Shown piece after piece: positions 46,771 through 54,326 of a DNA stretch of 64,000 nt. The notes beneath the pieces are model-generated. The model was not told where the DNA came from. It was given only the letters and a program-made list of their open reading frames with translations, and ran no database searches. Source of the DNA: Lentibacillus populi (GTDB lineage Bacteria > Bacillota > Bacilli > Bacillales > Amphibacillaceae); assembly GCA_014642895.1 (NCBI GenBank), contig BMJD01000005.1, positions 1 to 64,000 of the forward strand, in the 5' to 3' direction. Position 1 is the stretch's first letter, and each line of letters opens with the position of its first letter. A program made the translations under genes and the position numbers.

Positions 46771-48073
46771 GTTTTTTCGCTCCCCCATTATCCAAAAGTT
46801 CCAAAATCCGTTGCTTCTTCCCATCTTGCATGCTGCTTACTATATCTGCTGGAAAATACAGCTTGTGGTCGGTTCGTTTTTTCCCGGAAATCGACTCGAC
46901 AATATCCGATTGTCTTGACAGCTCTCTAAGCTCATTGTTTGGCATCAGCAAATGAATCGGCAGCCGCTCCTCCTCTTCACCAGGGCGGTAAAAGTCGTAC
47001 GGCAAATCCGATGATGAATCAACGACAAGATAATATTCGGGATCAATACCCGCTTCCTGAAACAGACGATATAGTTCCATCCACTGGTTCATTTGCTGGT
47101 TTGGATTAAATTCGACATATTTAAACAGCCGGCGGTTCATAAATCGTTCGCACAGATCACGTAAAATCGGATCATCCTCTTCCTGCCAAAGCTGAAAATA
47201 ATAGAAAACAATTGCTTCATCCAGTTTTAAATATTCGTCAAGTACAGGCCTTTCGTTAAAAAACGAAATAAAATGGGTAGGCTCCAGCTTGAACCGATAT
47301 TTTTTTTCAAACAAATACTTTGCCCGATGGAGAATTTTTGACAAAATAACTTCCGCACTTCTTGTGACAGGGTGAAAATATACTTGCCAATACATCTGGT
47401 AACGGCTCATAATATAATCTTCCACTGCATGCATGCCGCTTGATTTAATGACAACCTGATCATCAATTGGACGCATTACCCGCAAAATCCGTTCCATGTC
47501 AAAATGGCCGTAGCTTACACCAGTAAAGTAAGCGTCACGCTGCAAATAATCCATCCTATCAGCGTCAATCTGACTGGATATTAAACTAACCACTAATTTA
47601 TCCTCATATGTTTTCGCAATCACATCGGCAACTTTTTGGGAAAAGCCTCGTTCCACTTTTTCCAAAATCGTATGTACATGGGTACGCCCGAGAATAATTT
47701 GCTGGGTGAAATCTTCGTGATCCAGTTTAAATACCTTTTCAAATGAATGCGAAAAGGGGCCATGACCCAGATCATGCAATAGAGCCGCACAAAGACACAA
47801 CAGGCGTTCTTTCGTATTCCAATGTGGCTCGTTCCGGAAATTAAAAATAATTCTTCGGACAATTTCATACACACCCAATGAATGATTAAAACGGCTGTGT
47901 TCTGCGCCATGAAAGGTTAAATTTGTCGTGCCCAGCTGTTTAATCCGCCGCAGCCGCTGAAATTCAGGCGTCGCAATCAAGTCCCATATTACCCTGTCCT
48001 TAACGTGGACATATCGATGTACGGGATCCTTAAATACCTTTTCCTCATCCAATTGCTCATCTTTATAAACCAT
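46760..48073 (-). CDS. ywfO: HD-domain phosphohydrolase YwfO
   Basis: A 437-residue cytosolic metal-dependent phosphohydrolase of the dGTPase/SAMHD1-like group. The HD motif set is clear: RFNHSLGVY near 62, LLHDLGHGPFSHSFE near 103, and SSQIDADRMDYLQRD near 170. B. subtilis YwfO hydrolyses deoxynucleotide or related triphosphates in vitro, so a nucleotide-pool role is likely. It is divergent from lipL and coupled to ywgA. An extended C-terminal half with helical regions is intact. Confidence 0.93.
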   Translation of the reverse strand: MVYKDEQLDEEKVFKDPVHRYVHVKDRVIWDLIATPEFQRLRRIKQLGTTNLTFHGAEHSRFNHSLGVYEIVRRIIFNFRNEPHWNTKERLLCLCAALLHDLGHGPFSHSFEKVFKLDHEDFTQQIILGRTHVHTILEKVERGFSQKVADVIAKTYEDKLVVSLISSQIDADRMDYLQRDAYFTGVSYGHFDMERILRVMRPIDDQVVIKSSGMHAVEDYIMSRYQMYWQVYFHPVTRSAEVILSKILHRAKYLFEKKYRFKLEPTHFISFFNERPVLDEYLKLDEAIVFYYFQLWQEEDDPILRDLCERFMNRRLFKYVEFNPNQQMNQWMELYRLFQEAGIDPEYYLVVDSSSDLPYDFYRPGEEEERLPIHLLMPNNELRELSRQSDIVESISGKKRTDHKLYFPADIVSSMQDGKKQRILELLDNGGAKKHVN

Positions 48074-48248
48074 TACTAAACAACCCGTTTCTTTTCGACA
48101 GTTTTGTTATATTATATAATAGAATGTCAAAGTTAAAAAGAGGAACAGCACGTAAAATTGCTGGTTAATCGTTTGCACAACTGAAGTGAGGAGAGCAGCC
48201 GATACTCCGGAGTTTTCTGCTTTGGAATTTTTAATTGAAGGAGAACAC

Positions 48249-49109
48249 ATGATGAAGACCTGGAAAGACATTATTCGTCATACGACGTTTCGCTATATCG
48301 ATCAGTCGAATGAAGCATATATCCATAACGTACCGATTTCCGCGATGGTCTCATTTGCAATTGATGATGCATTGGCTACTTCGGTCAGTGACGGAATTTC
48401 CCCACCTTCTGTCCGGTTATGGGTTCATCCCAATACGGTCGTGCTCGGTATCCCAGACGCCCGCTTGCCCTTTATTGAACATGGAATCTCCATGCTGCAG
48501 AAGCAAGGTTATCAGGCAGTTGTTCGTAATTCCGGCGGTCTTGCTGTCGCATTGGATGATGGAGTTTTAAATATATCGCTCATCCTTCCCGGAGTACGGC
48601 ATATTTCTATTTATGAATGCTATGAGGCGATGGTCAGTTTTGTACAATATATCCTAAGTGACCTTACCGATAACATTAAGGCGTACGAAATTGTCGGTTC
48701 CTATTGTCCAGGAGATTATGATTTAAGTATTGATGGCAGGAAATTTGCCGGAATTTCCCAGCGGCGGATCAAGGATGGCGCAGCGATACAGATTTATTTG
48801 GATGTGGAAGGGTCGAGCTTTACTCGTGCTGCATTAATCCGTAAATTTTATGATGTCAGTTTGCAAGGGGCAAAAACAAAATTTACGTATCCTGCAGTAG
48901 ATCCAACAACAATGGCCTCACTGTCAGAACTGCTTGGTATGAAGTTAACTGTGGATGATATAAAAAGGCGTGTCCATACAACATTGGAAGCATTAAGTGA
49001 TGAAGTGGTTGAAACAGATTTTTCGGAAAGCGAACTGGCGACCTTCCAAACCAGGCTAAAACAAATGAAAAAGCGGAATGAATTTATTACACAAAATGGC
49101 TTAATTTAG
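48249..49109 (+). CDS. lipL: octanoyl-[GcvH]:protein N-octanoyltransferase LipL
   Basis: A 286-residue biotin/lipoate ligase-fold amidotransferase that moves octanoyl groups from GcvH to the E2 subunits of 2-oxoacid dehydrogenases during lipoate synthesis. VRNSGGLAVALDDGVLN and GSYCPGDYDLSIDGRKFAG are characteristic; the catalytic cysteine is C153 and the lysine in GRKFAG contacts the acyl chain. The start follows GAAGGAGAACAC; 21 upstream codons were dropped. It lies next to pta and ywfO, as in B. subtilis (ywfL). The branched-chain dehydrogenases it serves fit the acyl-CoA cluster. Confidence 0.94.
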   Translation: MMKTWKDIIRHTTFRYIDQSNEAYIHNVPISAMVSFAIDDALATSVSDGISPPSVRLWVHPNTVVLGIPDARLPFIEHGISMLQKQGYQAVVRNSGGLAVALDDGVLNISLILPGVRHISIYECYEAMVSFVQYILSDLTDNIKAYEIVGSYCPGDYDLSIDGRKFAGISQRRIKDGAAIQIYLDVEGSSFTRAALIRKFYDVSLQGAKTKFTYPAVDPTTMASLSELLGMKLTVDDIKRRVHTTLEALSDEVVETDFSESELATFQTRLKQMKKRNEFITQNGLI

Positions 49110-49167
49110 GACCGGGAACAGTAACCGGGGTTCCTACTCTCCCGTTGATGCCCCCAGCCCCGCCAAA

Positions 49168-49197
49168 ATTTGCTCGCACACTGATATGCGAGCAAAA
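49168..49197. terminator. terminator between lipL and pta
   Basis: TTTGCTCGCA and TGCGAGCAAA form a 10-bp stem around CACTGATA... between the convergent genes. The pta (minus) side has the more T-rich tail. Confidence 0.75.
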
Positions 49198-49233
49198 CTG
49201 CATAAAATCTACTGCGAGTTCGATTACATCCAA

Positions 49234-50205
49234 TTATTCAGCCTGGGCTGCTGTGATCAGTGCTAACTTATATACATCATCCGCGCTGCAGCCGCGTGAT
49301 AAATCATTGACCGGCTGATTTAATCCTTGCAAAATGGGACCGACTGCTTCAAACCCGCCAAGACGCTGGGCTATTTTGTAGCTGATGTTCCCTGCTTCCA
49401 GACTTGGAAAAATAAATACATTTGCATTCCCCGCAAGTACGGAATCAGGTGCTTTTTTTCGTGCTACACTTGGTACAAAGGCAGCATCAAACTGGAATTC
49501 TCCATCAACTAACAGATTCGCATTTTTTTCCTTAGCTAATCGGACAGCTGCTGCAACCTTTTCTGTTTCCTCTGATTTTGCAGATCCTTTTGTTGAAAAA
49601 CTGAGCATTGCCACACGGGGATCGATATCAAATAACGTTGCGGTTTCTGCACTTGCAACTGCAATTTCGGCTAAATCCTGGCTGTCCGGTGCTATATTAA
49701 TCGCACAATCGGCAAAAACATATTTTTCCTCGCCGCGGACCATAATGAATACACCAGATGTTTTTTTAATGCCTTCCTTTGTTTTAATGATCTGCAGTGC
49801 CGGCCGAACCGTATCTGCCGTTGAGTGTATTGCCCCGCTTACTAAACCATCCGCCTGATTCATGTAAACGAGCATCGTACCGAAATAGTTTTCATCCTGT
49901 AAAATTTCACGGGCCTCTTCGGTAGTCGCTTTCCCTTTGCGCCTTTCAACAAATGTTTCTACCATCAGCTCATACTCCTGAAATTCCGCTGGGTCGATTA
50001 ATTTACATGAGGAAACATCCACACCAACCTCCTCAGCAGTATGTTTTATGCCAGCTTTATTCCCGATTAGGATCGGGGTTAAAATTCCTGCAGCACCCAG
50101 TTTACTTGCGGCCTCTAATATCCGTTGATCCGTCCCTTCCGGAAACACAATATGTTTATTCTTATCCGCAATTGTATTCGCTATTTCCGTAAATAGGTTG
50201 CTCAT
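49234..50205 (-). CDS. pta: phosphate acetyltransferase
   Basis: A 323-residue enzyme that interconverts acetyl-CoA and acetyl phosphate in overflow metabolism. MSNLFTEIANTIADKNKHIVFPEGTDQRI begins the protein in standard fashion; GLVSGAIHSTADTVRPALQII, GNANVFIFPSLEAGNISYKIAQRLGG and PVNDLSRGC are family signatures. It is cytosolic and normal in length. It is divergent from hemQ and convergent with lipL. The upstream start has an AAGGAAGGTTTTAACT site. Confidence 0.96.
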   Translation of the reverse strand: MSNLFTEIANTIADKNKHIVFPEGTDQRILEAASKLGAAGILTPILIGNKAGIKHTAEEVGVDVSSCKLIDPAEFQEYELMVETFVERRKGKATTEEAREILQDENYFGTMLVYMNQADGLVSGAIHSTADTVRPALQIIKTKEGIKKTSGVFIMVRGEEKYVFADCAINIAPDSQDLAEIAVASAETATLFDIDPRVAMLSFSTKGSAKSEETEKVAAAVRLAKEKNANLLVDGEFQFDAAFVPSVARKKAPDSVLAGNANVFIFPSLEAGNISYKIAQRLGGFEAVGPILQGLNQPVNDLSRGCSADDVYKLALITAAQAE

Positions 50206-50277
50206 AGTTAAAACCTTCCTTTCCTTTATACAAAAATGATAATCGATTCCTATCCTTTAATCTATTATTCACCCCGA

Positions 50278-50305
50278 TTGACACGAACTTTTCACAAATT
50301 AATAT
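50278..50305 (+). promoter_or_regulatory. probable hemQ promoter
   Basis: TTGACA (50278-50283), 16 bases, TAATAT (50300-50305), about 100 bases upstream of hemQ. A palindrome ATGATTATCAT lies at 50333-50343, resembling half of a Fur or PerR box, so iron or peroxide control is possible but unproven. Confidence 0.45.
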
Positions 50306-50407
50306 ACTACCGCCAAAGTACATCCGTTTTCCATGATTATCATTCCCCAAATGTGATATAGTAAAAACAGAACAGCTTTATTTATTGTACGTAAAGGAGC
50401 GATATAG

Positions 50408-51157
50408 ATGGTTGAAGCAGTTGAAACAATGGATGGATGGTACTCCTTGCATGACCTCCGAAGCATCGATTGGACATCATGGAAGATGGCATCCAGTGAG
50501 GAAAGACAAGCAGCTATCCATGAATTTGAACAATTACTGACAAAATGGGAAGCTGTTGAAGCGGCGAAAAATGGCAGTCATGTTGTCTATACCGTAGTTG
50601 GACAAAAAGCGGACATCATGTTCATGTTTCTTCGTCCGACAATGGTTGAATTAAATGAATTAGAAACGGAATTTAATAAATCCAAATTTGCTGAATACTT
50701 ACAGCCAGCTTATTCCTATGTTTCGGTTGTCGAGCTTTCCAAATACTCCGAGCCTAAGGAAGGGCCAGACCTTGAATCATATCCAAGAATTCAAGAACGG
50801 CTAAAACCAATTTTGCCGAAATGGGAGCATATGTGTTTTTACCCAATGGACAAGCGCCGGCAAGGGGAAGACAACTGGTATGCAACGGAAAAGGATGTTC
50901 GTGCAAAGTTATTGTACGAGCATAGTAAAACGGGCCGTAAATACACGGGCAAAGTCAAGCAAATCATTACTGGATCATTCGGTTTTGACGACTGGGAATG
51001 GGGCGTGACGTTATTTGCTCATGATCCTGTTCAATTAAAGAAAATCGTTTACGAAATGCGTTTTGATGAAGTTAGTGCTCGTTTTGGAGAATTTGGTGAG
51101 TTTTTCGTTGGCAACCATCTGCCAAAAGAAAACGTTCCAGCTTTTTTGCAAGTATAA
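50408..51157 (+). CDS. hemQ: coproheme decarboxylase HemQ
   Basis: A 249-residue chlorite dismutase-fold enzyme that converts coproheme III to haem b, using hydrogen peroxide, in the Gram-positive haem pathway. The catalytic tyrosine is Y145 in [10 protein letters not shown], with K149 beside it, and the proximal haem ligand is H172 in [11 protein letters not shown]. These match the known numbering in Staphylococcus and Geobacillus HemQ. The start follows GTAAAGGAGCGATATAG. It is the ywfI gene slot of B. subtilis. Confidence 0.97.
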   Translation: MVEAVETMDGWYSLHDLRSIDWTSWKMASSEERQAAIHEFEQLLTKWEAVEAAKNGSHVVYTVVGQKADIMFMFLRPTMVELNELETEFNKSKFAEYLQPAYSYVSVVELSKYSEPKEGPDLESYPRIQERLKPILPKWEHMCFYPMDKRRQGEDNWYATEKDVRAKLLYEHSKTGRKYTGKVKQIITGSFGFDDWEWGVTLFAHDPVQLKKIVYEMRFDEVSARFGEFGEFFVGNHLPKENVPAFLQV

Positions 51158-51170
51158 TAATCCTGTTAGT

Positions 51171-51207
51171 AAAGGTTTTCTGTATAAACGTGCAGAAAAC
51201 CTTTTTT
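51171..51207 (+). terminator. terminator of hemQ
   Basis: AAAGGTTTTCTG and CAGAAAACCTTT form a perfect 12-bp stem with a 9-base loop, then TTTT, directly after hemQ. Confidence 0.92.
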
Positions 51208-51450
51208 AAAGGATACGAATGTATAAAAATCGGCATTTAGTAAAGATATTGAAATCGACTACCTACCGATTTCTTCCCAATCCGACCTCTGGCTTCTGAT
51301 ATTAGAAAGACGCGTTAGTGTTTTTCTTATTCTTCTGTTATCTACAAACTAGAAATACCCGACAGCAATTTTTGTCATACTACACTTAAAATTATCATAC
51401 ACATCATTAAAAAGCCCAGCATAAAGATATACAGAAATGAGGTGTACTTT

Positions 51451-51817
51451 ACGGCTGTTATTCCCCCGACGGAAAAGGGGTACCCAAATTACTTGCACGA
51501 TTGATACATGTGTAAGTAAGAGGCAGATGGCAAACACAAAATACGCTAATGGTCGGTAATACGAGTAATTCGCATCAGGTCTGCTTACCTGGATTTTACC
51601 AGAATTCAATACGAAAATATGATTTTCAGAGTCCTGGCGGGTTTGCGGTGGCACATACTTTTATCAGCGTGCAAACAAGAAACATCATCAACAGAAAAGA
51701 TTATCAATGGAAATTTATTTTTTTGGACCTGAAGGAACGTGTCCCGGTACCAATGGTATGGTCGATGGAATGCCGGTAGATACAAGTGCATTGTTTTTTA
51801 CGCCTGATAGCTTCTGA
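51451..51817 (+). pseudogene. cwlJ: decayed cwlJ, spore cortex hydrolase
   Basis: Fragments in several frames align in order to the CwlJ cortex hydrolase. An ACG replaces the ATG after GAGGTGTACTTT and is followed by AVIPPT. Then come LLARL, EADGKHK (for EAEGEGK), LMVGN, GFAVAHT (for AFEAVTHG), FYQRA, and YFFGPEGTCPG followed by MVDGMPVD and TPDSF (for WYFRPQGDCP, NQPFV and QPT). At least two frameshifts and internal stops separate them. CwlJ depends on GerQ, the next gene. The match is from memory of B. subtilis and B. cereus CwlJ and should be checked. 51208-51450 holds nothing else. Confidence 0.75.
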
Positions 51818-51857
51818 TTTCCCAGCAGTATATTAAAATTTAAGTGGAGGTTTTTTT

Positions 51858-52367
51858 ATGAGTCAAAAGCAAGACGGTACAAATCAATCCTATACAAACG
51901 CCTATCAAGCCTATCCATACTACTATTACCCGCAGACTTCCCAAGCCTATTATCCAGTATATGATACAAGACAACAAATTCGGCAAGAGCAGCAATCCCC
52001 ACAAGCCCAGCAATTCCCGCAAGCCCAGCAATACGCACAAGGACAGCAACTCCCGCAAGGACAGCAACCTGGAGCGACACAGGGGATGCTGCCAGAGCAA
52101 CAGTCATATATCGAGAACATATTACGATTAAATAAAGGTAAAGAAGCTACCATTTACATGACCTTTGAAAACACACAACAGAAAGTATTTAAGGGGATTA
52201 TCGAAGCTGCTGGACGGGACCACGTCATCATAAGTGACCCTGAATCTGGCAGACGGTATTTGTTATTAATGGTTTATCTTGATTATGTAACATTCGATGA
52301 AGAAATCAATTACGCATATCCGTACGGCGGAGCAGGGGGACAACTGGCCAGTTATCCATCAAGGTAA
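51858..52367 (+). CDS. gerQ: spore coat protein GerQ
   Basis: A 169-residue coat protein needed for CwlJ localisation and function during calcium-dipicolinate germination. A Tyr/Gln-rich N-terminal half has four hexads (SPQAQQ, FPQAQQ, YAQGQQ, LPQGQQ; residues 47-70). A folded C-terminal half follows (SYIENILRLNKGKEATIYMTF, HVIISDPESGRRYLLLMVYLDYVTF), characteristic of GerQ. B. subtilis GerQ is cross-linked by transglutaminase through lysines near its start; here only K4 lies in that region. The start follows AGTGGAGGTTTTTTT. The partner cwlJ upstream is broken. Confidence 0.93.
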   Translation: MSQKQDGTNQSYTNAYQAYPYYYYPQTSQAYYPVYDTRQQIRQEQQSPQAQQFPQAQQYAQGQQLPQGQQPGATQGMLPEQQSYIENILRLNKGKEATIYMTFENTQQKVFKGIIEAAGRDHVIISDPESGRRYLLLMVYLDYVTFDEEINYAYPYGGAGGQLASYPSR

Positions 52368-52384
52368 TGTCTCATTATTTCATG

Positions 52385-52456
52385 AAAGGATGACCATATG
52401 GAATGAGCCGCTTTATAAACAGTGGGTTCATAATTCTGTGATGCGTCATCCTTTTT
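52385..52456 (+). terminator. possible terminator of gerQ
   Basis: AAAGGATGAC and GTCATCCTTT pair across a loop of about 50 bases, followed by TTG. The long loop makes the assignment uncertain. Confidence 0.45.
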
Positions 52457-52480
52457 GTAAGTTTAGCCAGGTACAAGTTC

Positions 52481-52522
52481 GTTCAGGATTCCTGTGCGCT
52501 CGTTCAGGACTGTTACGTGTTC
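52481..52522. repeat. two-unit 21-nt repeat, array 3
   Basis: GTTCAGGATTCCTGTGCGCTC and GTTCAGGACTGTTACGTGTTC are adjacent 21-base units, with weaker flanking units on each side (AAGTTC before, GACCGGGG after). The GTTCAG start and length match array 1. Confidence 0.5.
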
Positions 52523-52604
52523 GACCGGGGTTTTCCGACTTCACATACAGTTTGCCGCGATCTTTTCAATTCCTTGCCGTTTTTCAGCCAAAAGGGGAGT
52601 TTAT

Positions 52605-52856
52605 ATGCGACATCCATATGAAAAATTTATTCGTTTGGAGCTACTATTCATTATTGTAGCTGTAATCGTTGGAATTATTGCCCTTCTTAAAGGTTTTGCC
52701 TTCGTGATTATCATTGCATTGTATATGATTGCCTTTAGTATGCTTAGTGGTGCAATTGTTGAATGGCACACACATCAGACAAACCAGGCCGGCAAACATT
52801 TTTTGCAGGCAATACTATTATTTATTTTCGCAACGTATATGATTTTTCATTTATAG
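52605..52856 (+). CDS. small membrane protein
   Basis: An 83-residue protein with three predicted helices (about residues 10-28, 31-49 and 62-81), beginning MRHPYEKFIRLELLFII. The start follows GGGGAGTTTAT; the longer frame upstream runs into array 3. A polar loop (EWHTHQTNQAGKH) separates helices two and three. No family was recognised. It follows gerQ with 237 bases between, so it may have its own promoter. Similar small proteins occur beside gerQ/ywdK in relatives, but I am not certain of orthology. Confidence 0.65.
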   Translation: MRHPYEKFIRLELLFIIVAVIVGIIALLKGFAFVIIIALYMIAFSMLSGAIVEWHTHQTNQAGKHFLQAILLFIFATYMIFHL

Positions 52857-52900
52857 AGGATGCTCAAAAAGCCACCAAATGATCAGCAGTCGAACTCGGA
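52856..52900. repeat. partial TGTTCA-type repeat
   Basis: GAGGATGCTCAAAAAGCCACCAAATGATCAGC matches the left half of the hairpin family (compare 37969). The right half is diverged or lost. The rest of 52901-53111 shows no gene. Confidence 0.45.
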
Positions 52901-53111
52901 CGCTTACCTGTTTCTCCGCTGTTCCGGTATCTAAACATAGGGGGATCCTCTGCTAAAATAACCACGACAACCGCCAACAACAGATGCCAGCCGCCCTGAG
53001 CAAGCTCGTCCTTGGCAAATATAAACCCATTTCCTGCCGCGACCTGACCCTTAAAGCTCTCATCACTAAGCGATCCAGACCTTCCAGTCCTAGCTTGGCA
53101 ACTATTTGAAC

Positions 53112-53480
53112 TTATAAATATTTGACAACGGCATATCCAAGCAACACCCAGCCAAGCAGAAATGCGACTCCGCCAAGTGGTGTGATCATGGCGAACGTTT
53201 TAATACCAGTGGTGGAGTAGATATAAAGGCTCCCGGAAAACAACACGATTCCGATAAAGAACAGCCACCCTGCCCACATCACCCCGCCAGTTTGAATTTT
53301 ATTGATCACCAGTCCCGTTACAAGCAATGCCATCGTGTGGAACATTTGATAATTGACCGCCTTTTCCCACGTTCCTAGTGCTTTCTCCGAGATCCTTCCT
53401 TCTAAACCATGTGCCCCAAAAGCTCCTAAGGCAACTGCCAAAAATCCATTTATCACACCAAGCACTAAAAATAACTTCAT
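53112..53480 (-). CDS. ywdK: DUF423 membrane protein YwdK
   Basis: A 122-residue membrane protein with four helices, beginning MKLFLVLGVINGFLAVALGAFGAHGLEG. The GAFGAHG motif, the MFHTMALL segment and MITPLGGVAFLLGW are typical of DUF423. The start follows AAGGAGTGGATCAAT. Its function is unknown; it resembles small integral membrane proteins widely conserved in bacteria. It lies near ywdI and gerQ, as in B. subtilis. Confidence 0.9.
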   Translation of the reverse strand: MKLFLVLGVINGFLAVALGAFGAHGLEGRISEKALGTWEKAVNYQMFHTMALLVTGLVINKIQTGGVMWAGWLFFIGIVLFSGSLYIYSTTGIKTFAMITPLGGVAFLLGWVLLGYAVVKYL

Positions 53481-53571
53481 ATTGATCCACTCCTTGTTTA
53501 AAAGGTTGTTCAAAAAATAACTAGCGAGCTCCGACCCTTACTAACCCAATTCAGCAACCCTTGGATTGACA

Positions 53572-53865
53572 CTAAAAGTCAAAAATTGATTCGCCATTGG
53601 CATCATCATGATCATTTTTAGAATGATTGGGCTGTTGCTGCTCAACCAACTGATGATTGGTCGTGCCCATCATTGTCCTTATTTCGTCTGCTGTTATTTC
53701 ATTACTATTTGCTTGTAATGGGCCCTCTTCTTCTAAAAGCAGCTCACATAAAAGTTTTACATTGGCGATATGCTTCAGCATTTGCTTATCATCCGTTTGC
53801 TTTTCCTTTGCCTGTTCAGCTTCTTTAATTATTTTTCGAATAACTGTACTGTTTGTTACGGACAT
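53572..53865 (-). CDS. ywdI: YwdI family protein
   Basis: A 97-residue soluble, helical protein, MSVTNSTVIRKIIKEAEQAK onward, with ANVKLLCELLLEE and a polar tail rich in Gln and Asn ending ESIFDF. It matches YwdI (DUF5327), a Bacillales protein of unknown function. The start follows GTAAAGGGGCGGTTTTTG; the 18 codons upstream were dropped. It lies 91 bases upstream of ywdK, same strand. Confidence 0.8.
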   Translation of the reverse strand: MSVTNSTVIRKIIKEAEQAKEKQTDDKQMLKHIANVKLLCELLLEEEGPLQANSNEITADEIRTMMGTTNHQLVEQQQPNHSKNDHDDANGESIFDF

Positions 53866-53947
53866 CAAAAACCGCCCCTTTACTAGAACTTGCTTTAGTA
53901 TAACACGTAACGCCTGCATAGCGAAAAGACAAGTTTATGACAATTTG

Positions 53948-53977
53948 AAAAGCCTTGGATTCTGCTCCAAGGCTTTT
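53948..53977 (-). terminator. terminator hairpin
   Basis: AAAAGCCTTGGA and TCCAAGGCTTTT form a perfect 12-bp stem with a 6-base loop, overlapping the stop of the short frame at 53976. On the minus strand it is followed by CAAATTGTC. Confidence 0.7.
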
Positions 53978-54119
53978 ACGATAGACATATATTTTCCTTC
54001 TGTTGCTCTTCTTCCGTATAGCGATCATACACCCATTGCAAAAATTCAATTTCCCGTTCTTGCAACTGCCTGCCAAGCTTCTTTTCCGTATCCTTTAATA
54101 CATGTAAAAAGCTCTCCAA
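53976..54119 (-). CDS. possible 47-residue protein with a TTG start
   Basis: Frame: LESFLHVLKDTEKKLGRQLQ, then EREIEFLQWVYDRYTEEEQQ, ending KENICLS. It is helical and charged, with a strong coding look (amphipathic helices, balanced charge). The only start is TTG with a run of seven Gs about ten bases before it. It ends in a perfect terminator stem, which supports a real transcript. The family is not recognised. A shorter overlapping frame in another phase (starting at an ATG near 54153) is less protein-like. Confidence 0.4.
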   Translation of the reverse strand: MESFLHVLKDTEKKLGRQLQEREIEFLQWVYDRYTEEEQQKENICLS

Positions 54120-54326
54120 AACGCTATAACCCCCCCAATCACAACAAAAGTCATTTTCTGCTCTTTATTGTACCAATATTTCTGAGAGGAATCAACATTA
54201 TAATTACAAATATACGAAATATTCACCACTTTATTAAAGAAGTTGTCTAATTTCATACGGTAATTCATTATCAGGTAAGGCCATTTCCACACTGCTGCTA
54301 GTTTACAACACCTGCTTCCTTTTTTA

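Noticed and set aside
51349..51654. 101-residue minus-strand protein
   Set aside because: It overlaps the cwlJ remnant on the other strand and has no family features or ribosome site.
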